Of a DNA stretch of 64,000 nt, positions 31,602 through 42,449 are shown in pieces. The position numbers and the translations under genes are program-made. Below the pieces are notes generated by a model. The model saw nothing but the letters and a program-made list of their open reading frames with translations. It searched no databases and was not told where the DNA came from. This DNA is from Liopterus haemorrhoidalis (taxonomy: Eukaryota > Arthropoda > Insecta > Coleoptera > Dytiscidae). The stretch is taken from positions 239,902,654 through 239,966,653 of the forward strand of contig OZ020611.1 of the NCBI GenBank assembly GCA_963971575.1. The letters are read 5' to 3'. How positions within the stretch are numbered: position 1 is the stretch's first letter; each line of letters opens with the position of its first letter.

Positions 31602-32792
31602 TAGTCGGATTGCTGATAGGTGACTGTTACATGTATGCATCAAGTAGTGCATTCATATAATAATCTAGTTACCATTTTTCAGCGATTTTAAAAATGTTTT
31701 TTGTTATTTATCTTAGCTGTCAGTGTCTGTTAATAATATTAATTGATAGTTGCGGTCAATTATTAAATTCACATACTTTAATTTTAAATCTGCTGTCTGC
31801 TGGAATATTTTAAGTCCGAAAAAGAGAACAATGGGCCACTTATTTCTCTATCTTGTGTCCATCAAAGAGTAGCACCTGCCTTGAAGATTTCGGAATCAAC
31901 AATTCGTAGAATTATAAAATGTAATAAATTTGTAATAAACTTCTCATTAACAAATTCACGAGAAAACGAAGGAAATTAAAATCTGAACCAGTTTATTTTA
32001 TTTATACATTGGCACAAACGTATGGTCATGAAATACTAAGATTACCTCCTTATCAATTTAACCCCATTGAACTAATTTGGGGTATAACAAAAAATTATTA
32101 TGATAGACATATTGGTCAAAACGGATATAGTGATAACGAAGTTTTGAAAATGTGGCAAGTAGCCTGTGATCAAATTAGTTGAGAAACTTGGGCAAAATAT
32201 GTTAAAAAAATCGAAAATTTAATAAATGAATGATGGGAAAGGGAAAGGATTGTCGATGATGTTAATCCAGTAATAATAAATACAAGAAATGACAGCGATA
32301 GTTCAGATGACGACGATATCATGCATTATACAGTGACTAATTTTTAAAAAATAAAAATAAACATTTAATTACAACTTGTAGCAATATATTATATGAATAA
32401 ATATATTTTTACTTAATATTTTATTACTTTGTACTCAGGGGAAACATAAAAATTTAATTTAATTAAACAACAAATTATAATCCAAAATTTACGTATGAGT
32501 ATAAGTTTTTCCTTATTTATAATTATTACCTTAAAATTAATAATTTTGTTTGTTTGAGTACTGCTGTGAATTTATTTTCGCGGTCTAATTAGTTAAGATA
32601 TCTACGAATCATGCCGTTTCTTTCTAATGCTTTGTGTTTTATTAAAATAATTTGGAAGGTTAGTTGTCCACTTGCGTCACTATACGTTAGTATGGGTATG
32701 GAAATAATTATAATGATATAGACAGAGAAAGCATATAGTATTGTATATCAATACTTGTAGCAACGAACAGTCACCTATCAGCAATCCGACTA
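31602..32792 (+). mobile_element. Tc1/IS630-type transposon with clean terminal inverted repeats
   Basis: TAGTCGGATTGCTGATAGGT at 31602 continues to about 31628 and is matched exactly by the inverted copy at 32766-32792. TA flanks each end, giving a 1191-bp element with Tc1/mariner-type insertion. It contains a broken transposase gene (31820-32340). Confidence 0.85.
31820..32340 (+). pseudogene. Broken IS630/Tc1-like DDE transposase
   Basis: First block: LSCVHQRVAPALKISESTIRRIIK, a helix-turn-helix-like segment. After an internal deletion the second block reads HEILRLPPYQFNPIELIWGI, the usual context of the last catalytic residue in IS630/Tc1-type DDE transposases (LPPY...NPIE..W, where E is catalytic). 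The tail NGYSDNEVLKMW follows, then stops. The middle third with the first two catalytic aspartates is missing, and at least two stops interrupt the tail. It cannot be active; the conserved ends suggest mobilisation in trans. Confidence 0.65.
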
Positions 32793-32794
32793 TA

Positions 32795-33322
32795 TGTAGA
32801 CTGTATTTAAATTCTCATAGAAATTATGAATGTAATATTAATTTATAATACTCATTGTAAGAAATAAATAATTTAGTTTCGTAATAAATATTTGTGGAAG
32901 TCCAATATGTTAAAGAGATAAATTTAACACTTTGTATATTCGTAACGAATATAAATTTAGCCATTTTATAATTTACAGTCACATTAATGAACATTTACAT
33001 GTGTCTTATATAATTTACTGGTTCAAATACTATAAACTATAAATTTTATTTTCACTTTTTGTTTATTTTTCCAAATTATATCTGACATATTGTATTGCAA
33101 TAAACATTAGTTGTAATCATTTTTATAAGAAAAAAATAATTAAACAAATAATCAAAGAATCGCTTTCACTTCCTAGAAAATCTGATGTAAAATTTTAAAT
33201 ACTGCAATCTAGAAATTACGCGATACTGGGGAACAATGGCAATAGATCGCTTTTCTTGGAAAGACAAATCAAAATTGGTTTCTTTGATTCCCAGATATTG
33301 TTGAATTTTTAAAGAATGAATA
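32795..33322. other. Noncoding spacer
   Basis: AT-rich; no gene, repeat end or RNA motif was found. Confidence 0.4.
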
Positions 33323-33333
33323 AGAATGTAGGA

Positions 33334-33617
33334 CAGGGGTCGGCAACCTTTTTGTCAATAAGGGCGCAATATAAATTCAAATGTTATTGAGGGCGCATAA
33401 AAACGTAAAATATGTTAACACTCGAGAAAAAATCCAAGTGACGAGCAAAAAAAAAGGTCCTCACCTCCCAAAATCCAAGTGATGAGCAAAAAAAAGGTCC
33501 TCACTTCCTAAAATCGATGCGATTTCGATGAGAAAAAAAAGTATATGTGTGTCTCGATAGCGAGGGCGCCTAGGGCGCCTTAAAATCCCACAAAGGGCGC
33601 TGTGTTGCCGACCCCTG
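33334..33617. mobile_element. hAT-type MITE with perfect 8-bp duplication ATGTAGGA
   Basis: The ends CAGGGGTCGGCAACC and GTTGCCGACCCCTG are inverted repeats. ATGTAGGA stands at 33326-33333 and 33618-33625. It contains an internal direct repeat (CCAAGTGACGAGCAAAAAAA, near 33434 and 33475) and GGGCGC-rich subterminal DNA. No ORF. Confidence 0.9.
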
Positions 33618-33625
33618 ATGTAGGA

Positions 33626-34030
33626 TATCGTTTGTTCTGCACAGCACATAAAACGTTTTTTCTACTTGACTTAAGCTACGTTCATAGCTCTAAAATTAAT
33701 AGACTATACGTTATGAGTTGTTCACTGTTGATGGTCACTAACAAGTTTGTCATGTGATAACGCAAGCGACCGTTCACAGCTCTAAATTTAATAGGTTATG
33801 CGTTTCAACTGTCGACTGTTTTCCAAACTTATGGATCAAGTGGATCACAGTCAAGTGGCTCACCATTCCTATCTTTCTTAATATTATAGAGAGAGTTTCG
33901 GTTAAATGGACAGTTCGAGTATTTTATATAGGAAATATCATGACAGACTCAAAAATATTTTTAGATGTTTCATTGACCAGATATTGTAAAAATAAACATT
34001 TTTTAAATGGAATACCCTGTATATAGTTAT
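33626..34030. other. Noncoding spacer
   Basis: A 90-codon open frame (33754-34026) has no recognisable motif and overlaps AT-rich DNA; it is not called as a gene. Confidence 0.35.
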
Positions 34031-34033
34031 ATT

Positions 34034-34425
34034 TTATCTCAAAAAGACTGATAGTAATAAAATTTATTATTTGTAAAAAGTTATTGTTTTATCACACAGA
34101 AGCGGCAAAACAAAAGCGACAAAATATGAATAGTTCGAAACGAAATATTGTTAAAAACAACCGAGTGTGCCGCACATATTATATGGGAATACGAACTAGG
34201 GTTAAACACAATAGACCATAAAAATTTGACCCTAAAATTTTGAGGAAAAATATGGTCACAGGGGTGTGTTTAATGATATGATAAATATGGTCACAGGTGT
34301 GCGTTTAATAAAATGATAAATAGTAATATAGAAATACACAAAACCAATTTAAACGTGTTTAAAATGTGCACGCCACTGGTAACTGCCTGACAAAATGATT
34401 TATTACTATCAGTCTTTCAGAGATA
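34034..34425. mobile_element. MITE with TTATCTC...GACTGATAGT ends
   Basis: TTATCTCAAAAAGACTGATA at 34034 and its imperfect reverse complement ending at 34425 (CTATCAGTCTTTCAGAGATA) form terminal inverted repeats of about 28 bp around 390 bp. Two nearby ATGGTCACAGG...GTGTTTAAT.A words (34252, 34288) show an internal duplication. Confidence 0.6.
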
Positions 34426-34448
34426 GAGTATAGACCATTGGAACAACG

Positions 34449-35347
34449 ATTTTTTTGTCTTAAAACTAATTATGTTTATAATGATTTTTTTTTTAATAAC
34501 AGAGATATCAACGTTACAAACTTATAAAAATAGTACGACTAATAACTTACATATAATAAAAACAAAAGTAAAAATTACTAAGTATTTTGGTAACAAATAT
34601 TGTTCCAATAAATATCATTTATTGTTTGAACACAATCTTATTATTTATTTTATGTTTCGTATTACATTGCGTAACATATTTTTAGAAATTTTGCTGCAAG
34701 CAAGAGATATTTTACGAGAAAATACACATGCTTGGAATTCTACGAAAAAGGGCCGTATTTCTATGAAGAAAATTTATTTACTGTAAAGTATTTAGATTTT
34801 TTGGAAAATAGCTTTTAAGATTAATTTGACGATGTGCCCATAGCTAACAGAATTAATTAGATGTATTTTCAACTTGATGGTGCACCTTCACATAATGCCT
34901 ATCTTGTAAATAATGACTTACAAAATAAATATGACAAGTGGATTGGTACTAATGAACCTATTAACTAACCTCCTAGATCCCCTGATTTAACATATTTAAA
35001 TATTTTGTTTGGGGATTTTTGAAAAATACAGTCTATAGAGATCCAATTAATAATTTAGACGAACTAAAAAATAAAATATCTCTTGCTTACAGCCAAATTT
35101 CTAAAAATATGTTACGCAATGTAATGCGAAACATAAAATAAAGAATAAGATTGGTTTTAAACAGTAATGGATATTTATTCGAACAATATTTGTAACCAAA
35201 ATACTTAGTAATTTTTACTTTTGTTTTTATTATATGTAAGTTTTTAATCGTACTATTTTTATAAGTTTATAATGTTGATACCTCCGTTATTAAAAAAAAT
35301 TCATTATAAACATGTTTAGTTTCTTATAGACAAAAAAAAAATCGTTT
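34449..35347 (+). mobile_element. Fold-back Tc1/mariner-superfamily element
   Basis: The 3' end of a transposase element (35060-35347) is present again in inverted form at 34449-34715, so about 270 bp at each end are near-complementary. ACGATTTTTTTGTCT at the left mirrors AGACAAAAAAAAAATCGT at the right. The right half carries a decayed transposase C-terminal region. Confidence 0.7.
34848..35175 (+). pseudogene. Decayed transposase C-terminal half
   Basis: The frame reads YFQLDGAPSHNAYLVNNDL (the aspartate in QLDGAP.H is the second catalytic residue), KWIGTNEPI, PPRSPDLTYLN (third catalytic aspartate region; usual form WPPRSPDLTPLD). After a frameshift it continues LDELKNKI, NMLRNVMRNI and RIRLVLNSNGYLFEQYL. 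This order matches a Tc1/mariner-superfamily transposase group common in arthropods. Stops occur at the expected W of WPPRSPD and later. The first half of the protein is replaced by the inverted copy of the 3' end. Confidence 0.65.
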
Positions 35348-35349
35348 TA

Positions 35350-36735
35350 CAATTTTCTGGTTATAATTTAGTTATTAAAATTTAGAAATCATGATCTCAC
35401 TGATGGAGGGCTCGTAAAAAGTCAAATAAATGTATTTATTCCATCGTAGTTGGTTTGAAAAAAACATAGGTGCCACAACATTCGCTACGCATTACTTTTC
35501 AGAGCTATGACCGCTGTCATTAAACGTTAAAACTGTCTACTAAATTTATCAACAACGTACAATGCATAGTCGACAAATTTTAAAGCTATGTTTTTATTCT
35601 CTGATTTCATTTGTAAAAGTATATGCAGTTAATCTTTTTATGTCCATCTTAATGATTTACTTTCCCGAAAGAAAATCTCAATTATACTTCTGGCTGCAGC
35701 ACCTCCATCAGAAATTTCCACGAGCCGCTACTGACTCGCACTACTTTTCATGCTGCCCTTGTGAATTTATATCTATAAATTCACAGTTTTTCTTTTTTTA
35801 TTTTTTCCTGAGGCCCTTGTGATTTGGAGGATCCAAGCACTTTTCTTGAACCTGTGCGTTAATACGCCACAAAAATGGGTCACATATTTTAAATTTGAAA
35901 TATTTTCTCATGTATTATTTTTGGAGACTGCAAATGTAAACAAAGTGTCTAAAAAATAATGAAATTGCGTAATATAAGTTGGACGGTAGCGAGGTGTAAT
36001 TATTTATTGTGTTAGCGGCAGCCGTACAACTGGAACAAAACGCCTTTATGCCTGAAACCGTGCGCACTATTAGAACGAGGTGACGTCATGCCGTGTAGAG
36101 ATAACATGAACCGTGGAATTGAGCCAAATGTTAACGGAATTTAACGTACGCCCATCTTTTATTCAGAATAATAGGAAAATGCGTATTTTAAGACGATGAG
36201 TTAGAATTGACGAGATTATATACCGTTCGGAATTTTTTAAAATATTTCGAAGCTCTAGAAGAAATGCTGATTACACATTCTTTAATAAAAGGTCTCAAAA
36301 AGGGTTCAGGTTCTAAGTGATGCATAAGGGTAGAGAATTTTTTTACCCGCGACATTATTTATAAATTAAATGGTTGGCGTGATGTTTTGACCTGTGCAAT
36401 TGTCCTTATTATAATTCTAAAAAAATGATGATAATTTTTGAACAAAAAAAAAATCTATGTATAGTAATTGTTGCGACCACTTGAGTCGCAAAATCATTCG
36501 AAATTCCCGCTCATGGTAATTTTTATCAATTTTTAATTTTCATTTACAATTCTAGTGTTCATTGTATGAACCGCTAGAATCTTGTAAAATAGGGGATACG
36601 CATAAAATTTGTATTTTCTTAAAACTACATTATTTTGATATGTTAATGTTAGTTATGTCACCTAACAAAACAAAAATTACATTTTAATTAATATTATAGC
36701 CAAATTTTTGAATTAAAATATTGTAAATTTGAAAT
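35350..36735. other. Noncoding stretch
   Basis: No gene supported. Open frames are short and without motifs; no repeat boundaries were found. Confidence 0.4.
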
Positions 36736-36908
36736 AAGCCGACCACGGAGCGAAGGTTGCCGAGTAAAAACGACTGAGTATGCCGTCAAACGATAGGGGT
36801 TTCACGTCACAGATACAGCTACAACATAATCTTTACACGTGTGTATATTGTATTGTTCGAGAGTTTTGTATTTGTTTTTAAACAATTTTTCACGCATTTA
36901 TTATTAAA

Positions 36909-37039
36909 ATGGCAGATAAAGATTTTGTTAGGGCTCAGAGTGATAATTTACCCAACATTGATGCATTTATGCTCATGGAATATATGAAAAATAATGAATG
37001 CTACAGTGCTGAAGAAATACGTGGTGTCAAAGCAGACCT
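36909..37039 (+). CDS. First coding exon, YqaJ-type exonuclease-like gene (fragment)
   Basis: ATG in AAAATGG begins 43 codons plus two bases, ending at a strong donor (CCT|GTAAGTAA, GT at 37040). The peptide contains NLPNIDAFMLMEYMKNN and SAEEIRGVKAD. From memory it resembles the N-terminus of the insect proteins with a YqaJ exonuclease domain (LP.ID...V..F.......A.E.RGVK), which occur in many copies and are probably transposon-derived. No second exon with the expected GYVQL or zinc-binding cysteine motifs is visible before the next repeat at 38456. It may be a 5' fragment, or the intron may be long and the rest lie elsewhere. Upstream of the ATG the region 36740-36905 is G+C-richer, as a promoter/leader might be. 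Confidence 0.5.
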
Positions 37040-37041
37040 GT

Positions 37042-38455
37042 AAGTAATTTTTATTTTATATTCTATAATTTTATGTAAACAAACGCTGCAACTCTGTAAA
37101 ATGTAAATATTTATGTAATTTAGATGTCAGAATTTTACTACATTGTTTACATGAAGTTACAAAACGTTAGAGGCATAATTGAAATACTGCAATGTAAGTT
37201 ATCTATTTTAATATAAAATTTAATTCGGTAAACATGTATAAATTGTTTTTATAGAATTAAACTTTATTTTAATTAAAATCACTCTAACTTTACATAACCT
37301 ATAAAAGTTATACAAAAACTAGTAGTGTCATGCGTCAGTTAGAAGGGGTATGACGTAACACGTCGTTTTCGCGCGCTACATACATTATGATTTTTTTAAG
37401 CCTTCAAATTACAACAACAAAAAATTAAAAACTGTTTTTTATGTTTATATGCAACAAGAGGAATATAATAAAAAAAAATTAAAAAATCATGCCTATCCCC
37501 TATTCTGTCTGATACAGAAACTACTCGCTTGACTATCAACAGACGTTTTTTTGAGTTTTTGATAAAATCTAGTATACAGTGTTTCAAGTTTACCAAGATG
37601 ATGCTGTGAGCTATTTGATAAACAAGAATTATCGCTTGACCACCGTACGGGATCTACGTTTTTTTTTTTTCTGATAAAAAACGCCCGTTCAGGACCGCGT
37701 CAAGAAGTTCAAGATTTATAGATAATTTTCACTATAAAAAAATATCTATACATTTAGTTCTCAAGTAGCGTATATTTGGAACTACCAAATATCCAGACGC
37801 GAACCAGGAGAACCAAGACCACTCCAGAAGTTGGGCCAGTAATCAACCAACATCGGCGATTCCACCAGGATATTGTAGGGTCCGATTGTGGATAACTGAA
37901 GCCAACTTCTGTATCTGTATTCCGCGCTAAGTATTTTTCCGTATTTTCATACGGAACGCGTGAGTACACATTTTAATTCATAATTTTCATTGTATTTTGA
38001 CGCGCCGCACAGTTCAGTCCCTGTGCGTGCGCACATTGTAATTTTTGCCATTTGTTAATTTAGATTCCGTAAATTTTATGAATATTATTTTTTGTATAAT
38101 TTCTCACCCCAATGTATTTTGGTTGTGTCGGGGAGAAACATATATTTGTAAAACTTACATCACCCGTCTACCGGGTGATCCATTAATTGATACTAATTTA
38201 CGCTACATTTTCCCTTATTCATTTTTTGTTTGTTATAAAAATTATTCAAAATAATTTTTCGTGTTACACAGAGCAGTTCTACGATATCAACGGCTGGTTA
38301 GGGATTCAAGAGGACAGAATTACGTTATTACTCCTCCAGAAACACTGTGTGGGTCCCTTCGAATACCTCTACTCCCAGGGAAAACCAAACCACATGTAAT
38401 AAGCCTCCGAGAATAACCCCTCGGAATGAAATACGTCTGAACCCTGCCTGTCCTT
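37042..38455. other. Unassigned sequence after the 36.9-kb exon
   Basis: Probable intron or unrelated DNA. Two G+C-richer parts (37760-37970 and 38270-38440) contain open frames with no recognisable domain. A possible acceptor (TTTTCGTGTTACACAG at 38256-38271) precedes one of them, but the following frame has no relation to a YqaJ-type protein that I can see. Confidence 0.3.
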
Positions 38456-39360
38456 TTTAGGGTTTTGTAGGTATGACCAAAAAACCCTTATACCGTCATT
38501 TTGTCGTCTGTCTGTCTGTCTGTCTGTTCGGTAAAAATTATAGCCAAACGGCTAAACTTAGAGAGTTGAAATTTGGCATGCTTATACAACTCTTTGACCC
38601 GCACATAGGAAAAATACTAGAACATCTAAAAAACATATCCCTCTAAAAATATAAACAAATATGTGCTCATCGAAAAAAAAAAATTTTTTTTTAAATTCTG
38701 AGTAGGGTATCAAATGAAAGCCCTTAGTACGTGGATTAACGATCAAAATTTTATTTTTGCAAAATAAATTATTTTGAAGCGATTTTTGCCAAAATTGTGC
38801 AAAAATTTTTTTGTCCCAATATGTTAACTATTTAATACGTTGTGTAACATACCAGATCAGTAGCTCTCGTGGCGTGGTTGGATTTGTCGTACGCTTAATA
38901 ATATAAGAAACTTGCAAACTAAGGTTCGAATCCTGTTGATTTTATTTTTTGTTTTTTTTTTTGAATTTTTATTTTGTTTAAATTATTTTGTTAAAATTCT
39001 AGTTATATTTGGTAAATGTTGCATTTAATTTTTAAAAGCGTAAATTTAATAACCAGTGGAAAGTGTTGAAATTATAATTTAATTCTATGTTTGACGAAAT
39101 CAAAGGGCGGGACTTATAATATAAGCAACCAATGGAAGCCATAGGTGCAATTTTCAAAATCTTAATGAACTTTGCTGTATAAAAAAAATACTGCATATAT
39201 TTAGAAACTTAAATAATGGTATTAGGCATTCGAATTAAAATTCATAAAAAAATATTTTGACATAAAATTTGTTTTGGCATCCCAAGTAATCATCGTTCAG
39301 TTACTAAATACCTGCAAAACCCAGAAATGTGTGAAAATTCACACTTCACATCAATTTTTA
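38456..39360 (-). mobile_element. HINE-A Helitron-like element, copy 3 (full length)
   Basis: It has both ends: AGGGTTTTGTAGGTATGACC at the plus-strand left and TACCTGCAAAACCC...GTGTGAAAATTCACAC at the right. It includes a (GTCT)4 tract, the core AGAGTTGAAATTTGGCATGC and a central tRNA-like block. No ORF. Confidence 0.8.
38855..38940 (+). other. tRNA-like block in HINE-A copy 3
   Basis: A-box TGGCGTGGTTGG and B-box GGTTCGAATCC (38923-38933) have normal tRNA spacing. The surrounding TTTGTCGTACGCTTAATAAT matches the block of copy 4 (41836-41930, minus strand) and no other. Confidence 0.7.
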
Positions 39361-39361
39361 C

Positions 39362-39487
39362 TTGCCCGACCTTAATATATAAGGGGCAAGTATTGTAATC
39401 GCGAAAATTTTCGATGTCGAGATTTTGACGGATGACCACGTTTCATGGTCCAGGGAATCCAAAAAACCTATTTTCGAAGTGCCGTCC

Positions 39488-39536
<49 letters not shown>

Positions 39537-39960
39537 TGTCTGTGTGTATACACGATAACTCAAAAACGGTTTAACTTAAAGAGTTCGTTCTGGTACTAAA
39601 AAATTCTCCTATTAAATAGGAAGAACCCTATTGTTTTTTATGAAAATCGGTTGACTAGAAATGGGAGTTTACTCGTGTCGATTTTAATATTTTTGCGAAT
39701 ATTTAGCAACAGAAAAATATTTCGAAAAAATTTATTGAACAAAAGTTACTATAAATGCAATAACTAATAACTTTTATTTGAGACGTTTTTTGATAAAACG
39801 AAAAATTTCCAAAATTTTTTGTAAAATTATTTAAAATTTTTCCAAGTCTCAATTTTTTCATACTTATATGTAACGTTTCCATGGTCATGATAATTAATTC
39901 GTAACTAGTAAAGCAAACCTTGGACAAAAATTTGTATAGAACATAATTTGATGTATTTTT
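39362..39960 (+). mobile_element. HINE-2 Helitron-like element with long GT repeat
   Basis: It has the same block order as 3195-3690: ATATATAAGGGGCAAGTATT, TCGAGATTTTGACGG, microsatellite, GAAATGGGAGTTTACTCG, TTTGATAAAACGAAAAA, TAACGTTTCCATGGTCATGA. The microsatellite is (GT)n followed by GTCT (39490-39545). No ORF. Confidence 0.65.
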
Positions 39961-40019
39961 GAAGATTTATCTAAATATATAAATTTTTTTTTTTTTTTAG
40001 TTTATTTTTTTTTAAATAT

Positions 40020-40330
40020 TTTTTTTATGGGAGGGCAAGTCTAGCGGAGGTTTCCTTTCGCCACTGGTTTATGTTTGTGAGTATAACTCTGCTCTGAAGT
40101 AACGCGCCCTTTTTTCAACGATTTACCTGCAATTTTGCGGTAGGTAAATCCGCACACATTCAATATTAACTCAGCAGAACCGTTTATAGTCACCACGTGT
40201 GGCGGGTCCTACGATCTTAGTCGTAGACCTATGTGACACCGCGACGCCTGCGTCTCTCCTACGAAACCAGCGCAACGGGCGCCACACTGCCAAAAGCCCG
40301 ACTCAGTCTATAATCCACCTTTCTTAAAAC
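40020..40330 (-). mobile_element. G+C-richer block, possible LTR piece
   Basis: On the minus strand the segment starting near 40293 reads TGTGGCGCCCGTTGCGCTGG and contains GACTATAAACGG. A start of that kind is LTR-like, but there is no second copy, flanking duplication or coding region, so this is a weak suggestion. Confidence 0.2.
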
Positions 40331-40918
40331 TATTGTAAACAACGGTTTTAAATTCGATTAGTTTTTGCAATGCAAAGATTCAAATTTTTGTTAGTTTGCT
40401 TTTAAATTTTTATTTCTATCAATAAATTGCATACCATTTTATATTCTTTCATCCTCATCATGTAAAATAATAAAAAGATTCTTAAAATTAGCCCATACTT
40501 ATAGATATTATCTAAATAGTAATTTAGTTAGCGCATAGCATATGGTGCATTGCATATGATGTGCTAAGATGCGCTCACTTGAGAATGTTCAGAGGATTCT
40601 GTTGGGGGGTCTTAATTTCATAACTGGGCCGTTACTAGTTAATTTATATGTTAGTTAACTCCCGTTTATTTTAGTAACAGCGCGCCTCTCTGGATGCATA
40701 CATTCTATTTAAAACAGTAACCATATTTTACGATTGAAGATTTAGAGTCGCTCTAACACGATACAAAAATTTGTGGAATTTCGAAATTGCCACTGAATCT
40801 TTGCCAACTGATTCTACACTGATAAAACTCTATAGTTACGTTAAAAGAAGATGCTTCGAAAAAGATTTTTTTTTTACTTAAAAACTAGTTTAAAACTATA
40901 AAATTTATATTATTTTAA

Positions 40919-41177
40919 GGCCCGGTCTTTCCACCTTCAGATAAAGTTCCAGGTAACTATCTGACAGATAAGGTTATTTGTAACTTCATCTGCTGAATAA
41001 ATGTCAATACCAGTCAGTGAATCCAATACGTCAGTCTCATTATCCGTTAGATAACTATCCGATAGATACATTTGTATAGAAAGAAGGGATGACATTTACT
41101 CAGCAGATGAAGTTACAAATAACCATATCTGTCAGATAGTTACCTGGAACTTTAACTGAAGGTGGAAAGACCGGGCC
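40919..41177. mobile_element. Palindromic PIF-type MITE, TAA target duplication
   Basis: GGCCCGGTCTTTCCACCTTC starts a terminal inverted repeat of about 95 bp, matched with few differences by the right arm ending GACCGGGCC. TAA flanks both ends (40916-40918, 41178-41180), as expected for PIF/Harbinger. The 259-bp element folds on itself almost completely. Related ends are at 4775 and 7818. Confidence 0.9.
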
Positions 41178-41835
41178 TAAGACAAAGTTAATGTATTAGG
41201 TTGGAGGGAAAGTTTTGTCGTATTTTAAATAAACAAGTGATTTTGCTTGTAAATAAAAGACACGTGTGGCTTATGACACATGGGGATATTTTTATTATCT
41301 GTTGTTGAATATAAAAAGAATTGTTTTAAGAATTCATCAGTATCTTACCATATTTAGGGTGAGCATGATGTCAGTGAATAAAGTGCATTTACGACATTCT
41401 ATGTTGTATGAAAAAAATTGATGTGAAGTGTGAATTTTCACACATTTCTGGGTTTTGCAGGTATTTAGTAACTGAATGATGATTATTTGGGGTGCCAAAA
41501 CAAATTTTATGTCCAAATATTTTTTTATGAATTTTAATTCGAATGTCTAATACCATTATTTAAGTTTCTAATTATGTGCAGTATTTTTTTTTTATATAGC
41601 AAGGTTCATTAAGATTTTGAAAATTGCGCCTATGGCTTCCATTGGTTGCTTAAATCATAAGCCTCGCCCTCTGATTTCGTCAAACAGAATTAAATTATAA
41701 TTTCAACACTTCCCACTGGTTATTAAATTTACGCTTTTAAAAAATAAATGCAACATTTACCAATATATAACTAGAATTTTGACAAAATAATTTAAACAAA
41801 ATAAAAATACAAAAAAAAAGAAAAAATAAAATTAA

Positions 41836-41930
41836 CAGGATTCGAACCCTAGTTTGCAAATTAAGTTACATTATTAGGCGCACGACAAAACCAACTACGC
41901 CACTAGAGCTACTAATCTGGTGTGTTACAT
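41836..41930 (-). other. tRNA-like block in HINE-A copy 4
   Basis: On the minus strand it has A-box TGGCGTAGTTGG, a spacer of about 41 nt and B-box GGTTCGAATCC. Sequence is close to the copy-3 block and different from those of copies 2 and 5-7. Confidence 0.75.
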
Positions 41931-42363
41931 AGAGAATTAAATATTTAACATATTTTAGTTAAAAACACAAAAAATGCGTTATTTTCCGAAAACATTATCT
42001 GATCAAAACATGTACATTACTTAGAATTTTTTCAGATTTTTAGTTTAAACCATCTGGGCTACAGGGTGTGGGACAATTTTTTTTTTGCACAATTTTGGCA
42101 AAAATCGCTTTAAAATAATTTATTTTGCAAAATTAAAAATTTGATCTTTAATCCACGTACCAAGGGCTTTCATTTGATACCCTACTCGGAATTATAAAAA
42201 AATATATATTTTTTTTTCGATGAGCACATATTTGTTTATATTTTTAGAAGGATATGTTTTTTAGATGTTTTAGTATTTTTCCTATGTGCGGGTCAAATAG
42301 TTGTATAAGCATGCCAAATTTCAACTCTCTAGGTTTAGCCGTTTGGCTACAATTTTTCACGAA

Positions 42364-42380
42364 CAGACAGACAGACAGAC

Positions 42381-42449
<69 letters not shown>
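42364..42449 (+). repeat. (CAGA)n microsatellite in HINE-A copy 4
   Basis: About 20 tandem CAGA units with one AGAG interruption. It sits where the other HINE-A copies have 2-18 units of the same repeat. Confidence 0.95.

Noticed and set aside
37754..38399. Frames at 37754-37969 (minus) and 38045-38399 (plus) as exon 2 of the YqaJ-like gene
   Set aside because: Their sequences lack the expected GYVQL, cysteine and nuclease motifs, and one is on the wrong strand.
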